In this document: piece by piece, positions 42,693 to 51,300 of the stretch
Numbering within the stretch: the stretch's first letter is position 1
Layout of the letters: every line of letters starts with the position of its first letter
Assembly: GCA_017308475.1 (NCBI GenBank)
Contig: JAFKEU010000006.1
Span: 1-64,000, forward strand
DNA: 64,000 nt
Source: Alphaproteobacteria bacterium
Lineage (GTDB): Bacteria; Pseudomonadota; Alphaproteobacteria; Micropepsales; Micropepsaceae
Reading direction: 5' to 3'
Notes under the pieces: model-generated
Seen by the model: only the letters and a program-made list of their open reading frames with translations
Database searches by the model: none
What the model was told of the DNA's origin: nothing
Translations under genes and position numbers: made by a program

Positions 42693-45065
42693 ATGAAATT
42701 TTCGACACGCCATGCCGCGCTCGGCCTTCTCGCCGCCACCCTTGTGGCGGGTGCCGCCTTTCTTGCCGGTGCAAGCCAGGCCCAGCCCGCCGATACGCCC
42801 AACAATCCCTTCGCCGGCGATCGTTCCGCCATCGCCGCGGGCGAAAAGGTCTTCAATTCCACCTGCACCGCCTGCCATGGCTCCGGCGCCAGCGGGGGCA
42901 GGGGCCCGGCGCTCAATACCGGCACCTTCAGCCACGGCTCGGGCGATTACGATCTCTATCAGACCATCCGTTCGGGCGTTCCCGGCACCCAGATGCCCAG
43001 CTTCGCGCGTCTGCCGTCCGATGACGTCTGGCGGGTCGTCACCTACATCAAGAGCCTGTCGGGCGGTTCCACTGCCAGCGCCGCGCTGCCGGGCGATGCG
43101 GCGCGGGGCGAGGCACTGTTTTTCGCGGCCGGCAATTGCACCAGCTGCCACGAGATGAATGGGCGCGGCGCGTCCTTCGCCGCCGATCTGTCGGACGAGG
43201 GCACCAAGGCGCCGGCCGCAATCAAAAATGGCGTGCTGCACAAGCCGCAGCGCCGCTTCGGCCCGGCGCCGCATTTCGCCGATGTGACGATGAATGACGG
43301 ATCGCACCGCAGCGGCTTTGTCGTTGCCGAAGACAGCTTCGCCATCGCCCTGAATGCGGATGGCAAATTCGTCACCCTGGACAAGAAGGAGGTGCAGGCC
43401 ATTGCCACCCGCGATGCGATGCCCCGCGATCTCCAGCTGACGCCGGCGCAGGTGGACGACCTGGTCGCCTATCTGGCCCGGCACAAAAGCCGCGACTTCA
43501 CCCAGACTTCGAAAGTCACGCCCGCGCCGGTGCTGACTTACGCCCGCATCGTCAATGCCAGGGCCGAGCCGCAGAACTATCCGACCTATTGGGGCGACTA
43601 TCTCGGCCATCACTTCAGCGAGATGGACCAGATCAATCGCGGAAATGTCGGACAGCTTCAGGCCAGATGGGCCGCGCCGCTGCCCGGCCAGTCGTCGCTG
43701 GAATCGCTGCCACTGGTGGTTGACGGGGTGATGTATGTTTCCGGCCCGCCCGGCGATGTCTATGCCTTTGACGCAAAGACCGGCCTTGAGCTGTGGAAGT
43801 TCCACCGCAAGCAGGACATCGTCAATCCCTACCAGATCAATCCGTCCAACCGCGGCGTCGCCGTGCTGGACGGGCGCGTCTTCTTCGGCACCCTGGACGA
43901 CAATCTGATCGCGCTGGATGCCCATACCGGCCGCGAATTGTGGGAAGTGCGTGTCGCCGACACGCTGGAAGGTTTTACGCTTACCGGCGCGCCGCTGGCG
44001 GTGAAGGACAAGATCATCATGGGATCGTCGGGAGGCGAGATGGGCCTGCGGGGCTTTCTCGATGCCTATGACCCGGCCACCGGCAAGCGCCTGTGGCGCT
44101 TCTATACGACGCCTGCTCCGGGTGAGCCCAATGCCGGCACATGGCCGGGCGATACCTGGAAGCTGGGCGGCGGCGGCACCTGGCTGACCGGCAGCTTTGA
44201 TCCCCAGCTCAACACGCTTTATTGGGGCGTGGGCAATCCGGCGCCCTCCTTCAACCAGTACGGCCGCAAGGGCGACAATCTCTATACCGACAGCGTGGTG
44301 GCGCTCGATCCCGACACCGGCAAGCTGAAATGGCATTACCAGTTCACGCCCAACGACTCCCATGACTGGGATTCGGAAGAGGACATGGTGCTGGCAGACC
44401 AGGTGATCGACGGCAAGACGAGGAAGCTTCTGCTGCACACCGACCGCAACGGGGTTTTCTATGCGCTCGACCGCGAGAGCGGGAAGTTCCTCTGGGCCAA
44501 GCCCTTCGTGAAGGTCACCTGGGTCACCGGCTGGGACAAGAACGGCCGGCCCATCGTCAATCACGATACCGACGCCACGCCGGAAGGCAGGATTGTCTGG
44601 CCGGCGACGGGCGGCACCAATTTCCAGGCGCCATCCTATGACAAGGACAGTGCCACGCTCTATGTCCAGACCAACGAGCAGCAGGGCTGGGCCAACAGCG
44701 GCCCGGCTGTGTTCGAACGCGGCAAGCTCTATACCGCGCGCGGCAGCGTGGTACCGCCGCCTGGACCTGCGCCCAAGCCGGCGATCAAGGCGATCGACGC
44801 GAAAAATGGCGACATCCTCTGGACCACGCCGATCGCGGTGCCCAGCCTGTCGGCGGGCGTCCTGGCGACGCGCGGCGGGCTGGTGTTCGTCGCCACGTCG
44901 GAAAGCCAGTTCATGGCGCTGGACAGCAAGACGGGCAAGCCGCTGTGGAACTTCCGCACCGGCGCGCGCATCTCCGCCTCCCCGATCAGCTATGCTGTCG
45001 ACGGCAAGCAGTATGTCGCCATCGGCGCGGGCAACATGCTTTATACTTTCGCGCTGCCCGGGTGA
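42693..45065 (+). CDS. Quinohaemoprotein: two N-terminal haem-c sites plus PQQ propeller
   Basis: A 790-residue exported protein. After a signal peptide comes a cytochrome c domain with CTACH (58-62) and a likely axial Met near 101. A second haem site is CTSCH (149-153), in a region (VTMNDGSHRSGFVVAEDSF...) resembling putative haem-binding domains of large dehydrogenases. From about residue 295 a PQQ propeller follows, with ALDAHTGRELWEV, ALDPDTGKLKWHYQFTPNDSHDWDSEED and a C-terminal WNFRTGARISASPISYAVDGKQYVAIGAG. The propeller is of alcohol/aldose dehydrogenase type. In classic type II quinohaemoproteins a single cytochrome domain is C-terminal, so this order is unusual. It overlaps gluconokinase by one base. 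Confidence 0.88.
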   Translation: MKFSTRHAALGLLAATLVAGAAFLAGASQAQPADTPNNPFAGDRSAIAAGEKVFNSTCTACHGSGASGGRGPALNTGTFSHGSGDYDLYQTIRSGVPGTQMPSFARLPSDDVWRVVTYIKSLSGGSTASAALPGDAARGEALFFAAGNCTSCHEMNGRGASFAADLSDEGTKAPAAIKNGVLHKPQRRFGPAPHFADVTMNDGSHRSGFVVAEDSFAIALNADGKFVTLDKKEVQAIATRDAMPRDLQLTPAQVDDLVAYLARHKSRDFTQTSKVTPAPVLTYARIVNARAEPQNYPTYWGDYLGHHFSEMDQINRGNVGQLQARWAAPLPGQSSLESLPLVVDGVMYVSGPPGDVYAFDAKTGLELWKFHRKQDIVNPYQINPSNRGVAVLDGRVFFGTLDDNLIALDAHTGRELWEVRVADTLEGFTLTGAPLAVKDKIIMGSSGGEMGLRGFLDAYDPATGKRLWRFYTTPAPGEPNAGTWPGDTWKLGGGGTWLTGSFDPQLNTLYWGVGNPAPSFNQYGRKGDNLYTDSVVALDPDTGKLKWHYQFTPNDSHDWDSEEDMVLADQVIDGKTRKLLLHTDRNGVFYALDRESGKFLWAKPFVKVTWVTGWDKNGRPIVNHDTDATPEGRIVWPATGGTNFQAPSYDKDSATLYVQTNEQQGWANSGPAVFERGKLYTARGSVVPPPGPAPKPAIKAIDAKNGDILWTTPIAVPSLSAGVLATRGGLVFVATSESQFMALDSKTGKPLWNFRTGARISASPISYAVDGKQYVAIGAGNMLYTFALPG

Positions 45066-45637
45066 TGGCGATGACCGCAGCCAGTTCCGCAAATCCGCCC
45101 CTGATCGTGGTGATGGGAGTTGCCGGCTCCGGCAAGTCCACCATTGCCAGCGCGCTTGCAGAGCGGCTGGAAGTGGCCTTCGTCGAGGGCGATGCGCTGC
45201 ATCCCCACGCCAATGTCGAGAAGATGGCCAACGGTACGCCGCTGACCGATGAGGATCGCTGGCCCTGGCTGCGCGCCATCGGCGTCACCATGGAATCGGA
45301 GCGGCGCGCCGGACATGGCGTGGTGGTGTCCTGTTCCGCGCTCAAGCATGCCTATCGCGACTGTATCCGCAGCATGGTCAAGGGTTGCGTGCGCTTCATC
45401 CTGCTGAATGGTCCGCGTGATCTGATCGCGCTGCGCATGGCGGGCCGCAAGGGCCACTTCATGCCACCCGCGCTGCTGGACAGCCAGCTGGCCACGCTGG
45501 AACGGCCCGGCGCCGACGAAGACGCGGTGATCCTGGATATCACCGAACCCGTCGAACAACTGGTCGATGAGGCATTCACGGCTGCGCGGGCGCAGCCCGG
45601 GAAACTTCAAATTCAACATGGGGGAAAGACGGCATGA
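45065..45637 (+). CDS. gntK: Gluconokinase
   Basis: A 190-residue P-loop kinase that phosphorylates gluconate to 6-phosphogluconate. The Walker A motif is GVAGSGKS (18-25). EGDALHPHANVEKMANGTPLTDEDRWPWL, VVSCSALKHAYRD and MAGRKGHFMP are gluconokinase signatures. ATG 45065 shares a base with the upstream dehydrogenase stop, and a second ATG at 45071 is an alternative. The coupling suggests that the upstream enzyme makes gluconate or a similar acid from an aldose. The product joins the Entner-Doudoroff pathway with the output of Zwf. Its TGA overlaps the next start as ATGA. Confidence 0.94.
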   Translation: MAMTAASSANPPLIVVMGVAGSGKSTIASALAERLEVAFVEGDALHPHANVEKMANGTPLTDEDRWPWLRAIGVTMESERRAGHGVVVSCSALKHAYRDCIRSMVKGCVRFILLNGPRDLIALRMAGRKGHFMPPALLDSQLATLERPGADEDAVILDITEPVEQLVDEAFTAARAQPGKLQIQHGGKTA

Positions 45638-46728
45638 ACGGCATGGATCGCAAGCGTTTCATCACTTCGCTGCTGGCAGGCACGGTGCTGGCCGCGGCCG
45701 GGCCCGCGCTGGCCCAGCCGCCGGCAGCCAATCCCGACCTGCCGAAATTTCCCACGCCGCCGCCGCAGGTGACGGCCGAGAACAGCATCATCGGGCCGGT
45801 TTACGCCAACGCGCCCGAGACGGTGCCCAATCCGAACGTTCCCCAGGGCGATGTGTTCGAATTCGTGATGTATTCGGACGAGAGCAAGATCTATCCCGGC
45901 ATCGTGCGCATCGAGGGCGAGCAGTCCGCCAAGCGCGATCCCTACGGCAACCGCATGGCCTGGCCGGCCGAACAGCTTTCCAAGCCCGGCCCCTATGTCC
46001 GCCACGTCTATGTCTATATTCCCAGGCAGTACAAGCGCGGCACGCCTGCGCCCTTCATGGTCGTGCAGGATGGTCATTCCTACATCAACCGGCTGGCGCC
46101 CACGCTGGACAATCTGATCGCGGCGGGCAGCGTGCCGGCAATGATCATCGTGGCGCCCGATTCCGGCGGCTCCGATGCCCAGGGCTCCGAGCGTGGCCTC
46201 GAATACGACACGCTCTCGGACCGCTATTCCAATTGGGTGGAGCAGGAACTGCTGCCGGCGGTGGCGAAGAAGTACGACGTCACCTTCACCAGCGATCCGG
46301 AGGGACGCGCGGCGATGGGCGGCTCCTCGGGCGCGATCTGCGCCTGGACCATGGCCTGGTTCCACCCCGAGCGATACCACAAGGTGCTGTCATACTCCGG
46401 CACCTTCGTGAACCAGGCCTCGCCCCAGGATCCCAAGACACCGCGTGGCGGCTGGGAGTATCACGAAACCCTGATCCCCAGGTCGCCCAAAAAGCCCATC
46501 CGCATCTGGATGGAGGTGGGCGAAAAGGACCTGCATTTCGACGATCCCGAGAACACCTGGCACAACTGGCCGCTGGCCAACAACCGCATGGCGGCGGCGC
46601 TGAAGAAAAAGGGCTATGACTACAAATTTGTCTGGGCCCGCGAGGCGCATCACGTCGATCCGCGCGTGGTGATGCAAACCCTTCCGGCGGCGCTGGAATG
46701 GCTGTGGCGGGATTATCCTCGCAGCTGA
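45634..46728 (+). CDS. Exported esterase (alpha/beta hydrolase, CE1/esterase-D-like)
   Basis: A 364-residue protein with a signal peptide (first 27 residues, ending ALAQ). The catalytic Ser is S231 in GGSSG, and the candidate His lies in AREAHHVDPR. The part HVYVYIPRQYKRGTPAPFMVVQDG and SNWVEQELLPAVAKKYDV is typical of the esterase-D/feruloyl-esterase/enterochelin-esterase group. It could remove acyl groups from plant oligosaccharides or hydrolyse another ester in the periplasm. It overlaps gntK by 4 bp and ends just before a strong terminator, so it is the last gene of the unit. Confidence 0.83.
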   Translation: MNGMDRKRFITSLLAGTVLAAAGPALAQPPAANPDLPKFPTPPPQVTAENSIIGPVYANAPETVPNPNVPQGDVFEFVMYSDESKIYPGIVRIEGEQSAKRDPYGNRMAWPAEQLSKPGPYVRHVYVYIPRQYKRGTPAPFMVVQDGHSYINRLAPTLDNLIAAGSVPAMIIVAPDSGGSDAQGSERGLEYDTLSDRYSNWVEQELLPAVAKKYDVTFTSDPEGRAAMGGSSGAICAWTMAWFHPERYHKVLSYSGTFVNQASPQDPKTPRGGWEYHETLIPRSPKKPIRIWMEVGEKDLHFDDPENTWHNWPLANNRMAAALKKKGYDYKFVWAREAHHVDPRVVMQTLPAALEWLWRDYPRS

Positions 46729-46754
46729 CCTGGGCCCGATTTTTCCATTTCGTG

Positions 46755-46790
46755 GCGCGGCGCATTTTTCGGGGTGCGCCGCGCTTTTTT
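46755..46790 (+). terminator. Rho-independent terminator after the esterase gene
   Basis: A perfect 10-bp stem GCGCGGCGCA / TGCGCCGCGC with a 10-base loop is followed by six T residues (46785-46790). Confidence 0.93.
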
Positions 46791-46889
46791 GTGCCTGTTG
46801 ACAGCGCCCCCGCGGCGGACAAGGCTTGGGTCGCGGGGAAACGCGAAACAACAACAGCGCGGTTTTTTGCACGCGCGAAAGAGGCGGGC

Positions 46890-48536
46890 ATGAAGGGCAA
46901 GGGCATACTCGCGTCCGCGGTATTGATCGCGGCGGCAACGGGAGCGCTGGCGCAGCAGGCGGCGGCGCCGCAGGGCCCCAGGCTCATCGAACCGGGGCCG
47001 GCCATCCCCGACTGGCTTTCCTACGGCTACGACCAGCAGCGCACGTCGTGGAACCGCGGCGAAACCACGCTGACGAAGCAGACCGTGGGCCGCATGAAGC
47101 TGCTCTGGTCGGCCAAGGTGACCGACAACACCCCGGCGCTGGTGCTCTCCACCCTGACCGCGCCGGTTGTGGTGGCGAACGTTGCGACACCGGGCGGAGC
47201 CAAGGACCTCGTCTTCACCATCACTATGGACGACACGCTGCTGGCGCTGGATGCGAACAGTGGCGCCCTCGTGTGGAAGAAGCACTTCGACAATCCCTTC
47301 AAGCCGCTTCGGCCCGTGATGATCGCCTGCTCCAACAGCGAACAGGCCACGCCGGTGATCGACAAGCAGAAGGGCGTGATCTATTTCACCACGTCCGACG
47401 GCAAGCTGCGCGGCGCCGCGCTGGCTGACGGTGCCGAACGCCTCCATCCCACCCCAATGGTGCAGCCCTTCAGCCGCAACTGGAGCCTCAACCTGGTGGA
47501 CGATGTGGTCTACACCACGGCGGCGCGCGGCTGCGGCGGAAGCCCCGACCAGCCGATCGAAAACGGCACGGTGGCGGCGGTAGATGTCTCCGATCCGGCC
47601 CATCCGCAGCTGTCGCGCTTTTACACCGGCAAGGGGCGTCCGGCGGGGCCGTGGGGCGCGACCGGCGTCGCCTGGGGTCCGCAGGGCGCCTATGTCACCA
47701 CCGCCGACGGCCCGAACCAGCCGGGCAACGGCATCTATGGCGACATGGTGCTGGCAGTCCGGCCGAAGGCCTATGGCCTGAACGACAGCTTTGTGCCGTC
47801 CCACTGGCATTATGTGAACATGCGCGACCTGGACTTCGGTTCGGGCGGCCCGCTGCTCTTTCCTTTCGGCAAGCGCAACATCGTTGCCGCCGCGTCCAAG
47901 GAATCGGTGATCTACATCCTTGATGCCGACAATCTGGGCGGCGACAACCACATGACGCCGCTCTACCAGTCGCCGCGCCTTGGCAACGACATCCAGGACT
48001 TCCAGGCCCGGGGCGTCTGGGGTTCCATGGCGACCTGGCAGAATGGCGCCGACCGCTGGCTCTATGTGCCCATGTGGGGCCCCCCGGCGAAGATGGGGCC
48101 GACCTTCCCGCATGCCAACGGCACCGTCACCAATGGCAGCATCATGGCCTTCCGGCTGGCCGATGCGGGGCTGCAGTTGAACCTGGAGCCGCAATGGATT
48201 TCGCGCGACCTCAACATGGCTTCGCCGCCGGTCGTCGCAAACGGGGTGGTTTATGCGCTGCAAACGGCGGAAAGCACCATCCAGGTTCCTGGCCCGCCCG
48301 GCAGCCATATCCGCCCGCCGGGCTGGACCCAGGAAAAAAGCGCCGAAGACCGCATCATCACGCCCCATGGCACCATGACCCTGTTTGCCCTGGACGCGGA
48401 AACAGGCAAGGAGTTGTGGTCCAGCAGGAAGGCGATGGACGGCAGCACCGTTCACTTCACCCAGCCGGTGGTGGCGCTGGGCAAGGTGTTTGCCGTCGAC
48501 CATGCCGGCCATGTCTGGGCCTTCGGGTTGAAATAG
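46890..48536 (+). CDS. Exported PQQ-like beta-propeller protein
   Basis: A 548-residue protein with a signal peptide ending GALAQ. Several propeller repeats are visible (ALDANSGALVWKKHF, AVDVSDPAHPQLSRFYTG, ALDAETGKELWSS). It lacks the HDIWDYD-type block of the other quinoproteins. PQQ binding is therefore uncertain, and a structural or sugar/lactone-binding propeller is possible. ATG 46890 follows GAGGCGGG. The frame is open upstream to 46698, but that part spans the preceding terminator. It is a separate unit after the esterase terminator and closes the quinoprotein block. Confidence 0.78.
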   Translation: MKGKGILASAVLIAAATGALAQQAAAPQGPRLIEPGPAIPDWLSYGYDQQRTSWNRGETTLTKQTVGRMKLLWSAKVTDNTPALVLSTLTAPVVVANVATPGGAKDLVFTITMDDTLLALDANSGALVWKKHFDNPFKPLRPVMIACSNSEQATPVIDKQKGVIYFTTSDGKLRGAALADGAERLHPTPMVQPFSRNWSLNLVDDVVYTTAARGCGGSPDQPIENGTVAAVDVSDPAHPQLSRFYTGKGRPAGPWGATGVAWGPQGAYVTTADGPNQPGNGIYGDMVLAVRPKAYGLNDSFVPSHWHYVNMRDLDFGSGGPLLFPFGKRNIVAAASKESVIYILDADNLGGDNHMTPLYQSPRLGNDIQDFQARGVWGSMATWQNGADRWLYVPMWGPPAKMGPTFPHANGTVTNGSIMAFRLADAGLQLNLEPQWISRDLNMASPPVVANGVVYALQTAESTIQVPGPPGSHIRPPGWTQEKSAEDRIITPHGTMTLFALDAETGKELWSSRKAMDGSTVHFTQPVVALGKVFAVDHAGHVWAFGLK

Positions 48537-48652
48537 CCCGCCTGCGGCATCGCAACCGGGGGTAGCGGCCCGGCCGCGTGGGATTTCCAGGGCGTTAACG
48601 ATCCCGGAACGGCTTCCTGCATATTGTGGCCTGTTTCGCCGGAGAAATTGCT

Positions 48653-49525
48653 GTGGCCCCGTTGGCTTCACACGGACGCGCCCGCAAGGATACGGGCCTG
48701 CTCACGCGCTATTCCGACACGCTCGGCGAGATGATGTTGCGCAAATATACCGAGCGCGCCATCCGCGCCGCCCGCGCCGAGGCCGAATTGAACAGCCGTT
48801 CCAAGTCGGCCTTCCTGTCGACCATGAGCCATGAGCTGCGCACGCCGCTCAACGCCATCATCGGATTCTCGGATATGATCCGCAAACCCGGTGCCACCAG
48901 CCAGGCCGAGGCCGGCGAGTATGCCGCCCACATCGCCCATGCGGGCCGTCGCCTGCTGGCGGTGGTGCAGGATGTGCTGGACATGTCCAGGCTGGAATCC
49001 GGCGCGATGATCCTGGACACGGCGCCCCTGATGATCGGCGATGTGCTGGACGCAGCGGTGGAAGACACGCAGGGGCTGTTCGCCGCCAGGAAACAGCCGC
49101 TTGCTGTCAAGGCCGAACCGGATCTGCCCGAGCTAGAGGGCGATGCCAGGCGCCTGCGCCAGCTGTTCGCCAATCTTCTCTCGAATGCCAGCAAGTTCAC
49201 CAGCGAGGGCGGGCGTACCCTGGTGCTGGCCCGTGCCGGCGCCGACGGCAATGTCACCGTCGCCGTGGCAGACACGGGCGCAGGCATGACCCATGAGCAG
49301 ATCGTGCTGGCGATGAAACCCTTCGCCCAGGTCCAGGGGCACCTCGCCCGCACCGAGGAAGGGGCGGGACTGGGCCTTCCCATCGCCATGGGCATCGCCA
49401 GGCTGCATGGCGGCTCGCTTTTCCTCGACAGCCAGCCGGGTGCCGGCACCACCGCGGTGGTCACGCTGCCCGCGCGCGCGCGTGCCGCCGGCGGCGATGA
49501 AGAACGCAAGGGCCAGGCGGCATGA
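48653..49525 (+). CDS. Soluble sensor histidine kinase
   Basis: A 290-residue kinase. The dimerisation/phospho-acceptor helix carries STMSHELRTPLNAIIGFSDM with H60. An HATPase domain follows, with NLLSNASKFT (N box), DTGAGM (G1) and GAGLGLPIAMGI (G2). No membrane segment or recognisable sensor domain is visible in the short N-terminal 45 residues, so input may come through a partner protein. GTG 48653 behind GGAGAA is preferred over GTG 48626. Its TGA overlaps the start of the HerA-like ATPase gene (ATGA). No response regulator is adjacent. Confidence 0.87.
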   Translation: MAPLASHGRARKDTGLLTRYSDTLGEMMLRKYTERAIRAARAEAELNSRSKSAFLSTMSHELRTPLNAIIGFSDMIRKPGATSQAEAGEYAAHIAHAGRRLLAVVQDVLDMSRLESGAMILDTAPLMIGDVLDAAVEDTQGLFAARKQPLAVKAEPDLPELEGDARRLRQLFANLLSNASKFTSEGGRTLVLARAGADGNVTVAVADTGAGMTHEQIVLAMKPFAQVQGHLARTEEGAGLGLPIAMGIARLHGGSLFLDSQPGAGTTAVVTLPARARAAGGDEERKGQAA

Positions 49526-51255
49526 CCCTGCATATCGAACGGCCCAGGACAGCGCCTCCCTTCCGCGAGCGCCGCGGGCTGCCCGCCGTCGCGCCCATCC
49601 GCCTGGCCCATATCGTCTCGGTCAGCGGCTCAAGCGCCGTCGCCGTGCTGGAACGCCAGGATGCCGTCGCGGGTGACGAGAAGCGCGTGGAGATCGGCGC
49701 ACTGATCAAGGTGGTCACGCCCCATGCTGCGGTGATGGGGGCCGTGACGGCGGTCAGCGCGCCCATGCCCGCGGCCGAGGGCGAACCCCAGCCGCTGGGC
49801 CTGATTGAACTGACGCTGTCTGGCGAAGTGGCGAGCGATGCGGGCACGCGGCGGCTGACGTTCCGGCGCGGCGTGTCCTGCGTGCCGACGCTGGGCGATC
49901 CGGTGATGCTGGCCGACAAGCACGACCTGACGCGCGTCTATGCGCCGCCGACCCTGGCCTCCATCCGCATCGGCAGCCTGTTCCAGGATCCCGCCGTGCC
50001 GGCGCGCCTTCTGATCGACGATCTTCTGGCCAAGCATTTCCTGGTGGTGGGCTCGACCGGTTCGGGCAAATCCTCGGCCCTGACCCTGATCCTGCAGCGG
50101 CTGCTGGCCGAACATGCCTATGCCCATGTGGTGATCATGGACGTGCACAACGAATATTCCGCCGCCTTCGGCAACGTCGCCGAGGCGATCGCGATGGACA
50201 ATTTCAACCTGCCTTTCTGGATGCTGGACTTCGCCGAGATGACTGCGGCGCTGACCAGCCGCGACCAGCATGCCGAGGCCGAAGTGGAAATCCTGGCCGA
50301 GGCGGTGGTGTTCGCCAAACGGCGCTACAGCGAATCGGCCACCAGCCGCATGGGCGCCCTGGCGCGACGGCCCCAGGACGCCGCGATCGCCATCAACGTC
50401 GATACGCCCACACCGTTCCGCATGTCGGACGTGCTTTCCTACATCGACGAACAGCTGGGCAAGCTGCAGCGAACCCAGGTCACGCTGCCCTATCGGCGCC
50501 TGCGCTCCCACATCGAAAATCTGGTCACGGACCAGCGCTACAATTTCATGTTCGGCAGCCTGTCGGTGCAGGACACGATGGGCGACGTCCTTGCGCGGCT
50601 GTTCCGCGTGCCGTCCGACGGACGTCCGGTCACGGTGATCAACCTGTCCACCGTGCCACCCGAAATCCTGGACGTGGTGATCTCGGTGATCTCGCGCCTG
50701 GCCTTCGACCTGGCCGTATGGTCCAAGGGTGGCCTTCCGATGCTGCTGGTGTGCGAGGAAGCGCATCGTTACGCGCCATCGGGTTCATCCAAATTCGTGC
50801 CCACCCGCCAGGCGCTGTCGCGCATCGCCAAGGAAGGCCGCAAATACGGGCTGGCACTGGCGCTGATCACCCAGCGTCCCAGCGAGCTGGATTCCACCAT
50901 CCTGTCGCAATGCGGCACCGCGGTGGTTCTGCGCCTGTCCAGCGACCGCGACCAGGCGGTGATCCGCGGCGGAACCTATGACGCGATGGCGGGGCTGGTG
51001 GATTTTCTGCCGCTGCTGGATGATCGCGAAGCCATCGTGCTGGGGCAGGCTGTGTCCATGCCCATGCGCGTGCGCTTCGATGACCTGAACAACACCACCG
51101 TGCCGCGCCAGGCCCATCCCAGCTTCTCCAGGGCGTGGAAGAACCCCAACATGGACCGCGCCGGGCTGGATTCCATCGTCACGCGCTGGCGCATGGCCGG
51201 CCGCGAGCGTAGCCCAGGCGATCTGCCGCCCCAGGTCGGCCCGCTGCGGCCTTGA
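49522..51255 (+). CDS. HerA-like hexameric ATPase (DUF87 family)
   Basis: A 577-residue protein. An N-terminal HAS-barrel-like beta domain (about residues 25-140) precedes a FtsK/HerA-type RecA core with Walker A GSTGSGKS (177-184), Walker B-like LLVCEEAH (408-415), KEGRKYGLALALITQRPSELD and an arginine-finger-bearing C-terminal part. HerA proteins are DNA translocases, often paired with the nuclease NurA in archaea or with nuclease/Sir2-like proteins in bacterial defence. No nuclease is next to it here. Coupling to a histidine kinase gene suggests a shared function or simply shared expression. Confidence 0.88.
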   Translation: MTLHIERPRTAPPFRERRGLPAVAPIRLAHIVSVSGSSAVAVLERQDAVAGDEKRVEIGALIKVVTPHAAVMGAVTAVSAPMPAAEGEPQPLGLIELTLSGEVASDAGTRRLTFRRGVSCVPTLGDPVMLADKHDLTRVYAPPTLASIRIGSLFQDPAVPARLLIDDLLAKHFLVVGSTGSGKSSALTLILQRLLAEHAYAHVVIMDVHNEYSAAFGNVAEAIAMDNFNLPFWMLDFAEMTAALTSRDQHAEAEVEILAEAVVFAKRRYSESATSRMGALARRPQDAAIAINVDTPTPFRMSDVLSYIDEQLGKLQRTQVTLPYRRLRSHIENLVTDQRYNFMFGSLSVQDTMGDVLARLFRVPSDGRPVTVINLSTVPPEILDVVISVISRLAFDLAVWSKGGLPMLLVCEEAHRYAPSGSSKFVPTRQALSRIAKEGRKYGLALALITQRPSELDSTILSQCGTAVVLRLSSDRDQAVIRGGTYDAMAGLVDFLPLLDDREAIVLGQAVSMPMRVRFDDLNNTTVPRQAHPSFSRAWKNPNMDRAGLDSIVTRWRMAGRERSPGDLPPQVGPLRP

Positions 51256-51300
51256 CCGGCACCTTGGCCTCCGCTTGGCTCCCGCCTGGCTGGAGGAGAC

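Noticed and set aside
46713..48671. A 652-codon reverse open frame
   Set aside because: It is antisense to the exported propeller gene and runs through a strong terminator hairpin.
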